The position numbers and the translations under genes were made by a program. The notes beneath the pieces were generated by a model, which saw only the letters and a list, made by a program, of their open reading frames with translations, made no database searches and was not told the DNA's origin. A stretch of DNA of 64,000 nt from Poecilobothrus nobilitatus (lineage: Eukaryota > Arthropoda > Insecta > Diptera > Dolichopodidae), in NCBI GenBank assembly GCA_947095535.1, contig OX352774.1, positions 209,052,965-209,116,964 on the forward strand, given 5' to 3'. This document shows, piece by piece, positions 1-11,212 of the stretch; within the stretch, counting starts at the first letter, position 1, and each line of letters begins with the position of its first letter.

Positions 1-1495
1 TATTTTTAAAAGATGATTAATATAAAAAGTTTACATTGTACATACATTGTATTACAAAATTTTTAAAATGAAAAAAAGTAGTCAACTACATACTGATTAT
101 AAATGTTTTTAAATTTAATAATTTTAAAAATAAGGAATATTGAAAAATAAATCGTGAAATAGGATTTTATTTTTTTTTTATTTTTTTTTTTTTTTAATAA
201 TTTAAAATTACCTTAAAAGGAATTTTATTTTATGAGATAACTTATTCGATATGATAATTTTTAACCATTTTTTTTTTCATATCTTTTTTTATTAATGGTT
301 AGATGTTATATATATACAAAATGCAAAGAATTTGTTAGAAAAAAAAATTTTTTTTTTTAAACATATGGATATGGTCATATGGATATATTATGAAAATGAG
401 CTGAGAATAAAATTTAAATCCCCAAGGCAATTCCAAAAATAAAAAAAAAACAAAAAGAAAATGTTTAAATTTTTAGTCTGAATTTTGAATAAATTTAACA
501 AAAATTATCTAAATTTTTATTACTCAAATGTAAAATTTATTTTATTGTAATGATTTATTGAAAATTTACAGATAATAATAAAAGAAGATTAAAGAAAATT
601 CAGAAAAATAAAATGTTTTTAAGTATTTATAATTGATTTAAAAAAATTTTCTATAAGTAAGAAACTGACTATGGGCATTATTAAACTAACTGCTATATAT
701 ATAATATGTAATCTGAAATTATTTAAGATAATTTTAAAGAAAATCATGAGATAATCGAACCAAAAGTAAATAGTACCTATATAATAAATATATTTTTTCA
801 GTTTATAATTTGTAACCTCTTAAACTAGTGAATCAATAATTTAATGAATGATAGATACACTTAATGAATCAAACTAATGGGAAAGGACTTCCTTTTTTTA
901 CAATGAGTTTTCAATTAAGTGCTATTACATTACAACTCATACTTCAATATCTTAATATTCAATTTATAATTTTTAATAGGTATATTAAGAAATAATTTAC
1001 CAAACAGGGTAATTTCTTAAATAATTCCAAGGAATGTCCTTTTCTTAAAGTATATATAGTTCATATTTGTACAATCAGCAATATGTAATGTAATGGCATC
1101 TAAAGATTCTATATATATATTCTTATATTATTATTTTTCATTCTAAAAGTTTTGTTTTATTTTTTTCATTCTTTCATTTCTTTATGAAGAAATAAAATTA
1201 ACTTTATCTACTTTTGATTATTATACAAATTTTTTTTGTTCTTCTTTCCAATACTTTAAGGAGCAAAGGATATCAACTAAGTTTTTTATTATTCATACTA
1301 AGCTTCAGTTCTATTAATCATTATTTTAACTCGCTCCTTTATAGAAAATTAGGTAGGTAGTTATTATGTATAGAAGATTAAGAAACATACATTTATATTA
1401 CATTTCTGTGCCATCTATTAATTTTTTAATTGAAAGTTCGGCAATTTAACTACTTCATTATTCAAATAATTATAGTATTTAACAATGTCTCATTA

Positions 1496-2040
1496 GGAGC
1501 GCGGCCATATGTCCGGAAAAAATGTATGAAAATAAAAAAAAAAATCCGGTTTTTTGGACAATTTTCTGAAGAAAAATTAAACATCCGTCCTAGTCACTGT
1601 CCAATTATTTTTGGACATTAATCCAAAAAATTTTTCAGATTTTTATAAATTCTTTGATGTTGAAATATTACTTGTTTCTAAAAAAAAACTAGTTTTTGCG
1701 GAGGCGGAATTTCCAAAAACAAATTTTTTTTTGTTTTTTTTAGATTATACACCCTTTTAAAAACGTCCAGAAAATGAATTTCAGCGGAATCTATTTTTTT
1801 TTTTCGAAAATCCATGATAACACTAATAGTGTTTTATACTACCAGTAAAATAATTAAAAAGGATTTTAGAGTTGATTACAAAATCGAAGTTTCAATAATT
1901 AGTTTAGTAAAAATTAATGTCTAATTTTTTCCAGGACGAATTTACTAATCTCAATTTTTTTTTGGACATTAGTTCGGAAATTTTCTAAACTAATGTCCAA
2001 TTTTTCTAAACCATTGTCCTCCGGATTAATGGCACCTCAC
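1496..2040. mobile_element. TIR transposon with 9-bp target-site duplication
   Basis: GTCTCATTA is repeated exactly at 1487-1495 and 2041-2049. The 545 bp between begins GGAGCGCGGCCATATGTCCG and ends with the imperfect inverse (GTGAGGTGCCATTAATCCGG on the other strand). Sub-terminal repeats of TAATGTCCA occur in both halves. A 9-bp duplication fits Mutator-like elements; no transposase frame is present, so it is non-autonomous. Confidence 0.75.
1861..1905. repeat. Copy of a short dispersed repeat (GATTTTAGAGTT type)
   Basis: GGATTTTAGAGTTGATTACA and the following AAAATC recur near 6358-6412 and twice near 63110-63300. The unit is about 50 bp here. Its class is unknown. Confidence 0.45.
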
Positions 2041-2299
2041 GTCTCATTATACCATCTCTAAGAAATGCAACATAAAATAAAACAATCCCTTTCATAAGTT
2101 TAGCAATTAAGTTTATATTAAGAATATATGACTAAATGTAAAAACTTATTACCGTTTTGCTCCGATTTTAAAATAAAGGATAATAAATACATATATATAC
2201 ATATGTACCAAAAGTCTGTAGGCAAAAGTATATGACTTTTTTTTAGAAGAAGTAATGAAAGATATCAAAAACGCATGCAGGCGATATAGACGGGAGAAT

Positions 2300-2405
2300 T
2301 TTCCGAAAAAAAATTGATTTTTTTCCGAAAAAAAATGATTGTGTTCGCAAAAAAGTCTTTGAATCGAAAAAAAGTGGTTGTACCCGAAAAAAAGTTGATG
2401 TCGGA
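2300..2405 (+). repeat. Degenerate tandem array of CCGAAAAAAA units
   Basis: Five units of about 20-23 bp share (T)CCGAAAAAAAnTGnT. They decay from near-identical neighbours on the left to diverged ones on the right. No coding potential. Confidence 0.6.
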
Positions 2406-2579
2406 CCCCTTTTTTTAATTAAAATTGACGTTTGTCTTTTAAAAGTTTTTATTTGTTTGCCATTTTAGTTAATGTTAGTTGTTTATGACCCAAAAGTTTT
2501 AATTTTTAAAAAAATAATAAAAATAAAAAATACCTAACTAAAATTATCATAATGGTTAACAAATAAATTCGGAATCTCA

Positions 2580-2780
2580 AAAATGTTCCGAAACTTCAAA
2601 ATTTAATCCTTTGGAAAGGATAGCGGAGTACCTTCGAAAAGGCTGGTGAAGTACGGCTCTAATGCGGTTAACTAAAGTATATTTTTTATAAACTTCATGC
2701 GATTTTTTTTTTTTTCGATTTCATTTGAAGCGGACTTGAATTGCGTTATAATGGAATCGGCCAGAATAAATCAATAAATA
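2580..2780. other. GC-richer relic, possibly transposon-derived
   Basis: This stretch is less AT-rich than its surroundings. Short frames are open on both strands (for example DSGVPSKRLVKYGSNAVN on plus), which argues against a single gene. GCGTTATAATGGAATC near 2742-2757 resembles a pogo/Tigger terminus. No partner terminus was found. Confidence 0.25.
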
Positions 2781-2789
2781 AATCCGTAA

Positions 2790-4590
2790 TAAATCAATAA
2801 TAACTTTTCAGTTTTTAAGCAAAAAAAAAAAAAAACAAATCAGAAGTTTAATATTCTAATCTTCCTTTTATTTGTTCCTTTGAATATATTTTTGAAAGTA
2901 TGGCAGTATATTTTCGGTTTAGAAATTTAAAATAAAATTTAAATCAGAATGAAATAAGAATTTATAAAAATTATAATGACAGAATCAATTAGCTGACATA
3001 ATTAATAATAAATAACCTATATTTTAAGTACATATATATGTTATTAATCAAAAAATTCAAGGTAATTGATAAGTAAATAATGTAATCAACAAATAAATAA
3101 TAAAATTTGGAATCATTCAAAAATACTGAAATTAATTGTTTAAATTTTTTTTTAAATTATTCAAATTCTATCAAAAACAAAAGAACAAAAATATTTTTTA
3201 TAAAAAAAAAAAAAAGAAATTTTAATTTTTGTTTATAGAAAACCTTGATATAAAAATATATTTTATAGGTCATATGCGCACTGCATATTAAATATTATTC
3301 CAAAATAAAACAAACTGAAAAAATAACGTTTTTTTTTTTTTGTTTTTTAAATATTATTGTCATCAATGTTTACACATATTTATTTATTTTTTGTTTTTTT
3401 TTTTTTCTGTATTTTATAATATTCTTTTTTACTTTTTAATTAAATAATTACTTGATACTTATATGGTGGTGTACAGGTACAGGTAAATACTTAAAAAATA
3501 AATTTAAAAAAAAAAATAAAACAATATTTATAACATAACCATCATTAAAAAAAAACTTAACGAAAACTAAAAACAAAAAATTAATTAACTAATCCACAAC
3601 ACAAAAATTCTTAATATATTACAAAATTATTTAATTATTTTTTTCCCACCATTTAAAAGATAAAAAAAAATAAAAATAATTAACAGAATAAAACAATAAT
3701 TAATAATTTTTTATTGTTTTTGTTTTTTTTACTAACTACTACTAAATATATATATATATATATATTTTTTTAGATATATATGTATATCATTTTTATTATC
3801 ACTGTCCAAATAATGTGACAAAATAAAAAGCTTTTAATATTACGTCAACTAAGATCATACCGTGTTTTGTGGTGTGTTAAAAACGATTAAAATCTTTAAA
3901 TATCAAAAAAAAAAAAAATTTTTTTTAATAGCAACAATTTTTTTTTAAAGATAAGAGAAATACCGGCAAAACTTTTCGTATATCTATTTTTTTTTTTTTT
4001 GTTTTATCCCGGTAAAAAGTAAATTTTAATTTTTTTTTTTTATTTATTTTTTACTTTGTTTTTATTTATTATTTAATAGTTACACAGTCGCATTTATTTA
4101 CACACGATGACAGCACAACGACTGTTTAAATTCTACTAAAAAAAAATACTGAACTAAACTGAACTGAACTATCGATATTGCAGACAAACCAAAAAGAAAA
4201 TCTATTTGATGAAAAGCTTGTCATAGACACAAAAACAAAAAAAAAAAAAAGAAAATCAAAAATAAAATCGTCACATACAAAATAAAAATATTATATTATA
4301 GAATATATTGTGAAGCGTTATACCACACTATTTTAGGATATATAAAAGAAATTAAGGAAAATTTTTAGAATTAAAAAAAAAAAAAAATATATGAGTACAT
4401 ATTTTTTATTAATTAATTATTATTATAACTGTATTCTTTTTTTATTAGTTTTAACTCTGGTTGTTCGTCCATTCGTCTGTTTACAAAACTTCTACACGGT
4501 TTAAGATAAAACAAAGAAATTTTAATCATGGATAGGTTTCTTAAAAAGAAATAATGATGTAGAATAACTTTTTCTTTTGTAGTCACATTC
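2790..4590. other. AT-rich non-coding stretch
   Basis: Poly-A/poly-T runs, a (TA)n tract near 3746-3765 and scattered A-rich sequence. GGTGTACAGGTACAGGTAAAT at 3466-3486 resembles a splice donor but no exon around it can be supported. Nothing else recognised. Confidence 0.5.
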
Positions 4591-4594
4591 ACAT

Positions 4595-4797
4595 TCATTA
4601 CGGAGTTACAGCGGAGTCAAAGTTTGAAAAAGCCAAAAAAATTTTTTCAGATTGAAGACGTTAATCGACAGAACAAGAGAGGATTGAGAAAAGTGTTGCA
4701 AGTCACAATTCTAAAAAGTTTTTATTGCCCTTTGGAAAATGTGCGCCTTTAAAAACTTTGAATTGTTTCACATTCCACCTTGTTCTTTTTTTTTTTT
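4595..4797 (-). repeat. Truncated copy of dispersed repeat family R
   Basis: Read on the minus strand, it starts ACAAGGTGGAATGTGAA, continues TTTTTAAAGGCGCACATTTTCC and includes TTTAGAATTGTGACTT. The same order of blocks is seen at 35357 and 43813. It ends near CTGTAACTCCGTAATG, a block also present near the end of the 36-kb copy, so the middle is deleted. Confidence 0.7.
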
Positions 4798-5129
4798 GTT
4801 CAGACATTGTACTAAATTTAATCATCATAATTATTTTCATTTTTTTTTAATAACAATTACGAACTGATTAAGACATAATATATTGATGTGTTAGTATGTT
4901 AGTGTATAATGTTCAATGGTATTGTCGACAGTTAATAATTATATAATAAATATATAAGAAATTTTATTTTTCGTGCTGATATATAAAAGACGCTAATTCA
5001 AAAAAAAAAAAAAACGAGTAAGAGTGTATAGTTGACTGTGACAAATCTGAGATACCCGTACGAACCCGTGATAGTATGTATTTAAAATGCATTGAATGCA
5101 AATATCTTCATAATTTGATTCGCTAATTA

Positions 5130-5640
5130 AATTATAATTAAAATGAAAAAGTTTGTAATTCGGGAGGTACACGAAGTTTTTCTCAGAGAACAACCAAAAA
5201 AATATTTCAACCTACAAATAGCTTTAAAAATATTTTGCATGAAATTCATGATTCCAGTTTTATTATAGATTTTGAGTTATCGTTCCAACGAAATAATTCA
5301 GATTTTTTATTTATATATGAAAAAATTTTGACATGAAAAAGTTCGTTGCTCGAGAAATACCTAAAGTTTTGGTCGAATCTCAACCAAAAAAAAATAGGGA
5401 GCCTACAAAATAGTTTTAGATATATTTTGCTTGAATTTCATAAGTCTAGCTTTATTAGTTTTTGAATCATCATTGCAACGGACGGACGGACGGTCAAGCA
5501 CACATAGCTAAAACGACTCAGAATTCAATCCTGAGCAAAAATATATACACTTTTCCATATCCATCATGCTTAATTCAATGCGTTACAAACGTAAAGGTAA
5601 TTTTAATATACCCGTGAACTTAATTGTTCTGTACATTGGG
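5130..5640 (+). repeat. Dispersed dipteran-type repeat with internal duplication
   Basis: Two diverged copies of about 180 bp lie in tandem (5142-5300 and 5331-5490). Each contains AAAGTTnGT, CTCAACCAAAAAAA, CCTACAAA and GTTTTTGAATCATC-like blocks. They are followed by GACGGACGGACGG, CTAAAACGACTCAGAATTC, CTGAGCAAAAATATATACAC, GCGTTACAAAC and ATACCCGTG. That ordered tail is familiar from repeats spread through fly genomes (recollection). A minus-strand ORF at 4993-5193 overlaps it and is not a gene. Confidence 0.65.
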
Positions 5641-6816
5641 TACAAAAACTCAAAAAGCGTAGATAGTGTAATCGTTTCTTAGACTAAAGATCATATATAA
5701 ATGAAAATTAAAGGGATTAATCCAATGTAAATTATGAAAAATTAATCAACATTGACATGGGGAAATCAATATTTGTACACCTGGACAACATTTCAAAAGT
5801 CTAGGTTTAATAATGATCATAAATTCATTTTATCACTCCAATATATCTTATAATGTTTTATAACTTTAACATAAATTCAAGGGTTCTTTATTTTCATATT
5901 TTTGACAAATTTTTTAAAAGAATATACTTTTTTCTTCTTCTATCTTATTGAATCTTCTACCGATATTGACATTTAAAAAAAATTTTTAAGTATCAAAAAT
6001 TATCAATTTATTTTAGAAATACAACTTGTTAGTAGAGATACTGTTTGGAGACTACAGTTGTCTTTATTATTGTATGGATTGTAATATATGGCATGAATTT
6101 ATCTCAATTCGCTTATAACCTAAAGATTTATTAAAGGATTTTGTTTTATTCTTAGTATTTTGATTTGTTTGTAGTAAATGTGGGAACCGTATTGCAATTT
6201 TAATTTTTTTAATCTTATTTGTAAAAATATTATTTTTCAAAATCAAATTTTTATTTTTTGAAGAAAATTATATTTATTACAGGGTTTCGAAAATATGATT
6301 AGCGTGGGATTTCACTACCCCATTAAAAATACGTATGTAAAAAAAGAATAGTTATAGGAGATATTTTATAATTGATTACAAAATCAGGATTTACGCTTTT
6401 TCCAGAATATATGTGTCTACATATATCGAATTTCGGGCAAATTTTAAAAAATGAAACGAAATAAAAAAAAAAAATGTTGATGTATCTGAAATTGTCATGT
6501 ATATTTCGTTATCAAGTTTTAATTTTAAATTTGTATGTTAATATTATTTAAAATTAGTTTATTTATGATTTGCCAATTTTAGTTTTCTATGCTCTGAAAA
6601 TGTTACTAACTAAATTTTAGTAATCACTTTTTTTTTAAGTAATTGCCTGCCTAAATGCTACGATAACTGATTTTCTCGGTATAAATAAATAAATTATTTA
6701 TAAAAATATACGGCTTTTATTAGCGCTATTAAACCAAGACATTTGTCATATAAGGAACCATTAATATCCTTATCTATAAGCTTATATATTTTATTTGTTT
6801 TGCTGTACCAAAAATT
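5641..6816. other. Non-coding stretch with one short repeat copy
   Basis: A copy of the GATTTTAGAGTT-type repeat lies at 6358-6412 (TTGATTACAAAATCAGG, then TTTTTCCAGAAT). The rest is AT-rich with no supported feature. Confidence 0.4.
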
Positions 6817-7128
6817 TCAATATTGTTTTATATCTGTATAAGAGGCACTTAGGGAAAAGAGTTCTTCTTCTACACAGGAATCCGTTTTTGAATTTACTAA
6901 AGAATGAGTAATTAAATTGATAAATTGTGCAAGTGTATAATGATGCATAATATGTGAAACAAAATACATCAATAAATATTGTAAACCTGGTTTTGAATGT
7001 ATATACCCTATAGAAATTAAATATAATTGACTTTCAATATTTAAATTACAAATTGTTAAATTAGCAAAAGTATACTCTTCTTGATAACCAGATTTTGATA
7101 AAATTTCATCAGTACCATTCCGAGTCTT
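6817..7128 (-). CDS. Unrecognised open frame, possible terminal exon or pseudogene
   Basis: On the minus strand 103 codons are open to a TGA at 6817-6819. There is no Met near the start, so it would have to be an exon; CTAAAAG before ACTCGG (7125) could be an acceptor. The residue mix is balanced and unlike the Lys/Phe/Ile runs of the surrounding chance frames. Pieces include DEILSKSGYQEEYTFANLT, GYIHSKPGLQYLLMYFVSHI and KTDSCVEEELFSLSASYTD. An AATAAA-like signal follows the stop at about 6791-6796. I recognise no domain. An open frame this long can arise by chance about once in such a window, so the call rests on composition. Confidence 0.35.
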   Translation of the reverse strand, partial: KTRNGTDEILSKSGYQEEYTFANLTICNLNIESQLYLISIGYIHSKPGLQYLLMYFVSHIMHHYTLAQFINLITHSLVNSKTDSCVEEELFSLSASYTDIKQY

Positions 7129-7449
7129 TTAGAAAACTGTGAAAAATAATAAAATTTAGTAAATACATGTAAAATAACTGGTATAACAGGCCATGTCGAA
7201 TAACTGATGAGAAGACTGAACAACTCGTTTTAAAGTTTATAGATAAGATCATATTATAAGTAATATATAGTATATCAATTCTTTATAAATCATGATTCTT
7301 AAGGCATTTTTAGAATATGTTAGGGCTTGATCTAAATAAAAGCATATGACGTAAAATTTTTTTACGCTTTTATACGCTAATACGTCGATACATCGTCGTA
7401 TTCCGAAATTGATACACGAATACAAATTTTCATTTGTACTTTCATTTGT

Positions 7450-7500
7450 AAAAACCAATGCCTTGGCAACATAACAAAAAACAAACCAATGCCTTGGCAA
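7450..7500 (+). repeat. Short direct repeat AACCAATGCCTTGGCAA
   Basis: Two exact copies about 33 bp apart, separated by an A-rich spacer. The unit contains the palindrome TTGCCAAGGCA-like core CCTTGG. Confidence 0.6.
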
Positions 7501-9160
7501 ATAAAAAAAAGTTATTTAACTTTCATACAACTTTGTCAATTTGGAAATTTTAAAAACTTGACGCCTTTAAAAACATCGCGTATTTCGGATGCTCTAATTT
7601 AAATTCATGTATTTAAAAATATTTTGACAGGAAATATACGTCACACGTTTTTATTTAGTTTGAGCACTTAACTTGGAAATTCAATCCTATTTGCCATAAA
7701 ATAGATTTTTATAACAATCTTCCAAATATTTAAGAAATTTTAAATTTCTATTTCATAATACTTATTACATTTTTCTATTAAGTTTTTTATTTTGTAATAA
7801 AAATGAATTTTAATGAAGAAAACGTGATAGAAAAATTAAAAAAAAAAAAAATTAAAATAACAAAAAAATTTTTTAGGCTCTCTTGGCTAGTCACTAAGAA
7901 AAACAAAAACAAAATTAATATATTGTTTGGGTGGATGAGAAATTAGGTGGTTTAAATATTCTTTATTTTTCACAAAATTTTTTTTTTTTATGTTCAGATA
8001 TATTTTTTTCATCATTTTTTTAGCGAGTTAAAAAAAAAATACTATTTTTTTTTTAGGAGGATTTACAAGCTTGTCTACCCTAAATAATAATAATAAAAGC
8101 AATAGCATATTTTAATAGTAAATAGTAATAGTGCAGAACTAATTTTAGTATATGTATAGTCAGACACTTTGCTAGACATTTTAAATTATATGAAAAATCT
8201 AATTATATTTCAATTTAAATTTTTTTTTTTTTTTTTTATATATATATTTTGTATAGGGTAAACGAATCAGTCATTGACATTTATGATTATATGTACAAGA
8301 ATTGATGTATTGCATTTTTTTTTTGTCTTCTATTTTAATAAGGAAATTAATTTTTTTAGGGTTTACCTATGTTATTTTCGTTGTATAGTTATATTAAATG
8401 ATAATTAAAGGAAATTATTTTATAAATTGAATAAAATTTTCCTTTAATAAATTTTTATTATTATGATACAAAAAAAAAAAAAAACGTATACCATTTTCGT
8501 ATAATTTTGAATATACCATTTTGAATATATGTATGTATATAAAATATGATTGAAAAAATATTTTAAATTTAATTTCATATTTTATTTTTATGCATATATA
8601 AATGTATGTATATATAAATTTTCATATAAATTTATTATATATGTAGATATATTCTATTATAAAATTATAAATTTACATTACTTAGTTGCAGTCAGAAAAA
8701 AAAATAATATTAAAAAAAAATTTAAATTATATTATATTATGTATACTACATATATATATGTACATATTATATACATACAATGCAGTAAGTAAAATTTTTA
8801 TATATAAATTATAATTTTGAATTATTTTATGGAAATATTATAAATGTATACACATATAAATAGGAGTATAATAAAGTATATATATGTATATATGAGTAAA
8901 GAATAAATATTGATAGAAATGACAAGTTAACCAAACAACCAACATAATTTTTTGCATAATATCTTAATATTATACAATCTAACACCCATATATTATATGT
9001 ATGTTATGAAAAAGGAGTGATACAATTTTACAAAAGATAAATTTATAATTGAAATATAAAATAAATCTAGATTATGATTTAAATACAAATTATTGCTATT
9101 GATTATAAGTACATACTTATATTATTGAAATAATATTGTAGTCCTTTCAAATAATGTTTT
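7501..9160. other. AT-rich non-coding stretch
   Basis: Poly-T tracts and TATG/CATA microsatellites (for example 8520-8540 and 8590-8650). The open frame at 8550-8792 is Tyr/Lys/Ile low complexity and not credible as a gene. Confidence 0.5.
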
Positions 9161-9167
9161 ATACTAT

Positions 9168-9330
9168 AGGGGTAGTGGTTAAGAGCGTATAAAATACGCT
9201 GTAAGAATCCGACACACGACGTAAGAGTTATTCCCCCTTACGACATTTATAGCCACGCCTGAAAAGGAAATTCTGTGTAATTTCCTGGTCACATTTATGT
9301 GGCGCAGAAATGCACTAAACAAACAAAAAA
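9168..9330 (+). mobile_element. tRNA-derived SINE, family 1, copy A
   Basis: The head (GGGGTAGTGGTTAAGAGCG, then TATAAAATACGC) carries an A-box-like element. The body contains CCCCTTACGACATTTATAG, GCCACGCCTGAAAAGGAAA, GTGTAATTTCCTGGTCACAT and TTATGTGGC. It ends in TGCACTAAACAAACAAAAAA. The same order is seen in the copies at 53883 and 31711, and the head at 48126. Confidence 0.75.
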
Positions 9331-10062
9331 TTTTATATTTCATATAACGTTTTATAGATAACTTTTTTTTATATGTATTTGTAATTTAAAGAATTTTTGG
9401 GCACTTAAACATGAACAGTTATCATATAAAAAATAATGAAATAAAAATCTGGTAAATCTACATAATTGATATAACTGTTATGTTCGAATTCCAAATATTT
9501 TAATTTAGGTAATTTGTAAGATTTAAGTATATGGTTATACTGAAGTCCGGAAAAAAAATTGTTCGAATGAAAATTTCCATTCTGTATACAAAAAAAAATC
9601 GTATGCTAAAGTTCATTCGGCTGCAAACACTTTTTGTAGATGTTAAAGTTATATGTTTCGTAAAATATTTTTTATATCTATTGTATTTTTTGGTATCAGT
9701 ATAAAAAAATAATTCAAATAAAATACGTTTAAAATAATTTTTATAAATTGATGATGAATTTTGAAGCGGCTTTAAAATAATTGGAAAATGTAGAAATGGA
9801 AATTTCAAAGGATTTGCGTATGGAAAGAAAATTACTCAAAATATTATATTTTACACTGAACAATTGACCGATTTTAAAAAAATTTATTTTTTAATTTATA
9901 ACTTAAGAAAAAAAAACTCAAAACAAAAATTTTCTTTTAAAAAATAAAAATTATTTTACAGTAAATAACACTTCCTTCTTAGCTGCTTCCTTTCGAATGG
10001 CTAATTGTGTCGAAAAGAATTTCATTCATTTCCATTCATTTTCCATTTCGATGGAATACAGC
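9331..10062. other. AT-rich non-coding stretch
   Basis: No feature supported. The minus-strand frame at 9500-9808 (102 codons) is Phe/Tyr/Ile/Lys-rich with no recognisable motif. Confidence 0.45.
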
Positions 10063-11212
10063 ATAAGGTAAAAGTGGGTATATAGTGGCGATATAATTTT
10101 TTAAGAAGCCTTTGATAGTTCCTCAAACATAAAGTATTTATTTTTTTTAATAATAGATTTAACTATTTTAAATACATTTTTGCTTTATTTTATTTTAATT
10201 TTTTAATTTATATTAGTTTTTAATTAAATTTTAAACATTACTATCCGATGCTGGTTTAGTGGATATAGGAAACAATTTTTTGTCTGTTTAATGGATATAC
10301 AAAATGAGGGTTTAGTGAGGACATTATTAAGTAGTAATAATGCATACATAAAACAAGCGTTTAAGGCAGATTTAATAATTTTCCTTGAAAAATATTTATT
10401 AGAAAAATAAAAAATAATATTTTAAATAATTTCAGTTTAATAAAAAAGAGCAATTCATAAATACTTATAGAAAACAAAGAAAAATAAAATAGTTAAAAAT
10501 TAAAAACATTTACTTATAAAGTAAAAATTAAATTTAAAATAAGTATTGAAATGCTATGCATGCATTATGGAGATAATATAAGTATGAATTGTGGAGATAA
10601 TTTATGATTGTTTCATTATTCATAATTTTATTGATTATTATAGCGGTCTTTTGGTAACAAATTATAGTAAGTCCATTAAATAACTTTAGCAAAATTAATT
10701 AATTAATAACTTAATAAATAGTTAAACTATTCATTTAGTTATTTAATAAAAACTAAAACTTCAAATTTCATGTTTAGTAGCTATTGTACCCATTAAATGC
10801 ACTTCAAGTAATTTATGTGTTTGTATAGTGGAGATACAAATTAAATATGTATATTTAAAATTAAAAAAATTAAATTTTTTTAATTAAATTAATTAAAATA
10901 CACTTTTTTAATAACAAAATGATTCATTTATTATAAAATTATTTAATTTCAAACGTAAAATTAACAAAATCTTTGGTGAGTTCGTAATTGCTATATGGCA
11001 AAATTTGAAATTGCGAACAAATAAAGAATATTTTTATATTAATAAAATGATGATAGAACTTAGATATTTTTTGTGTATCTGCTTGAATACTCAACATTTC
11101 ATTTAAAAAAAATTAAAAGTATAAAACATTTAATATTATCTTATTTTATTAAAAAAAACCGCAGATTTTCCACTATACTAGCATCTCTTCTCTACACCCA
11201 CTTTTACCTTAT
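10063..11212. mobile_element. Non-autonomous TIR element, about 1.15 kb
   Basis: ATAAGGTAAAAGTGGGT at the left end is matched by its exact inverse at the right end (ACCCACTTTTACCTTAT, with one extra base nearby). Interior repeats of a TATAGTGGAGATA-like unit (for example near 10258, 10288, 10825 and 11170) occur on both sides. The flanks allow a TA duplication with ends AGGTAAAAG, which would suit Tc1/mariner-like elements. No transposase frame is visible. Confidence 0.65.

Noticed and set aside
841..1060. Possible inverted pair GAAAGGACTTCCTT / AAGGAATGTCCTTTTC
   Set aside because: Only about 14 imperfect bases, no flank duplication, expected in AT-rich DNA.
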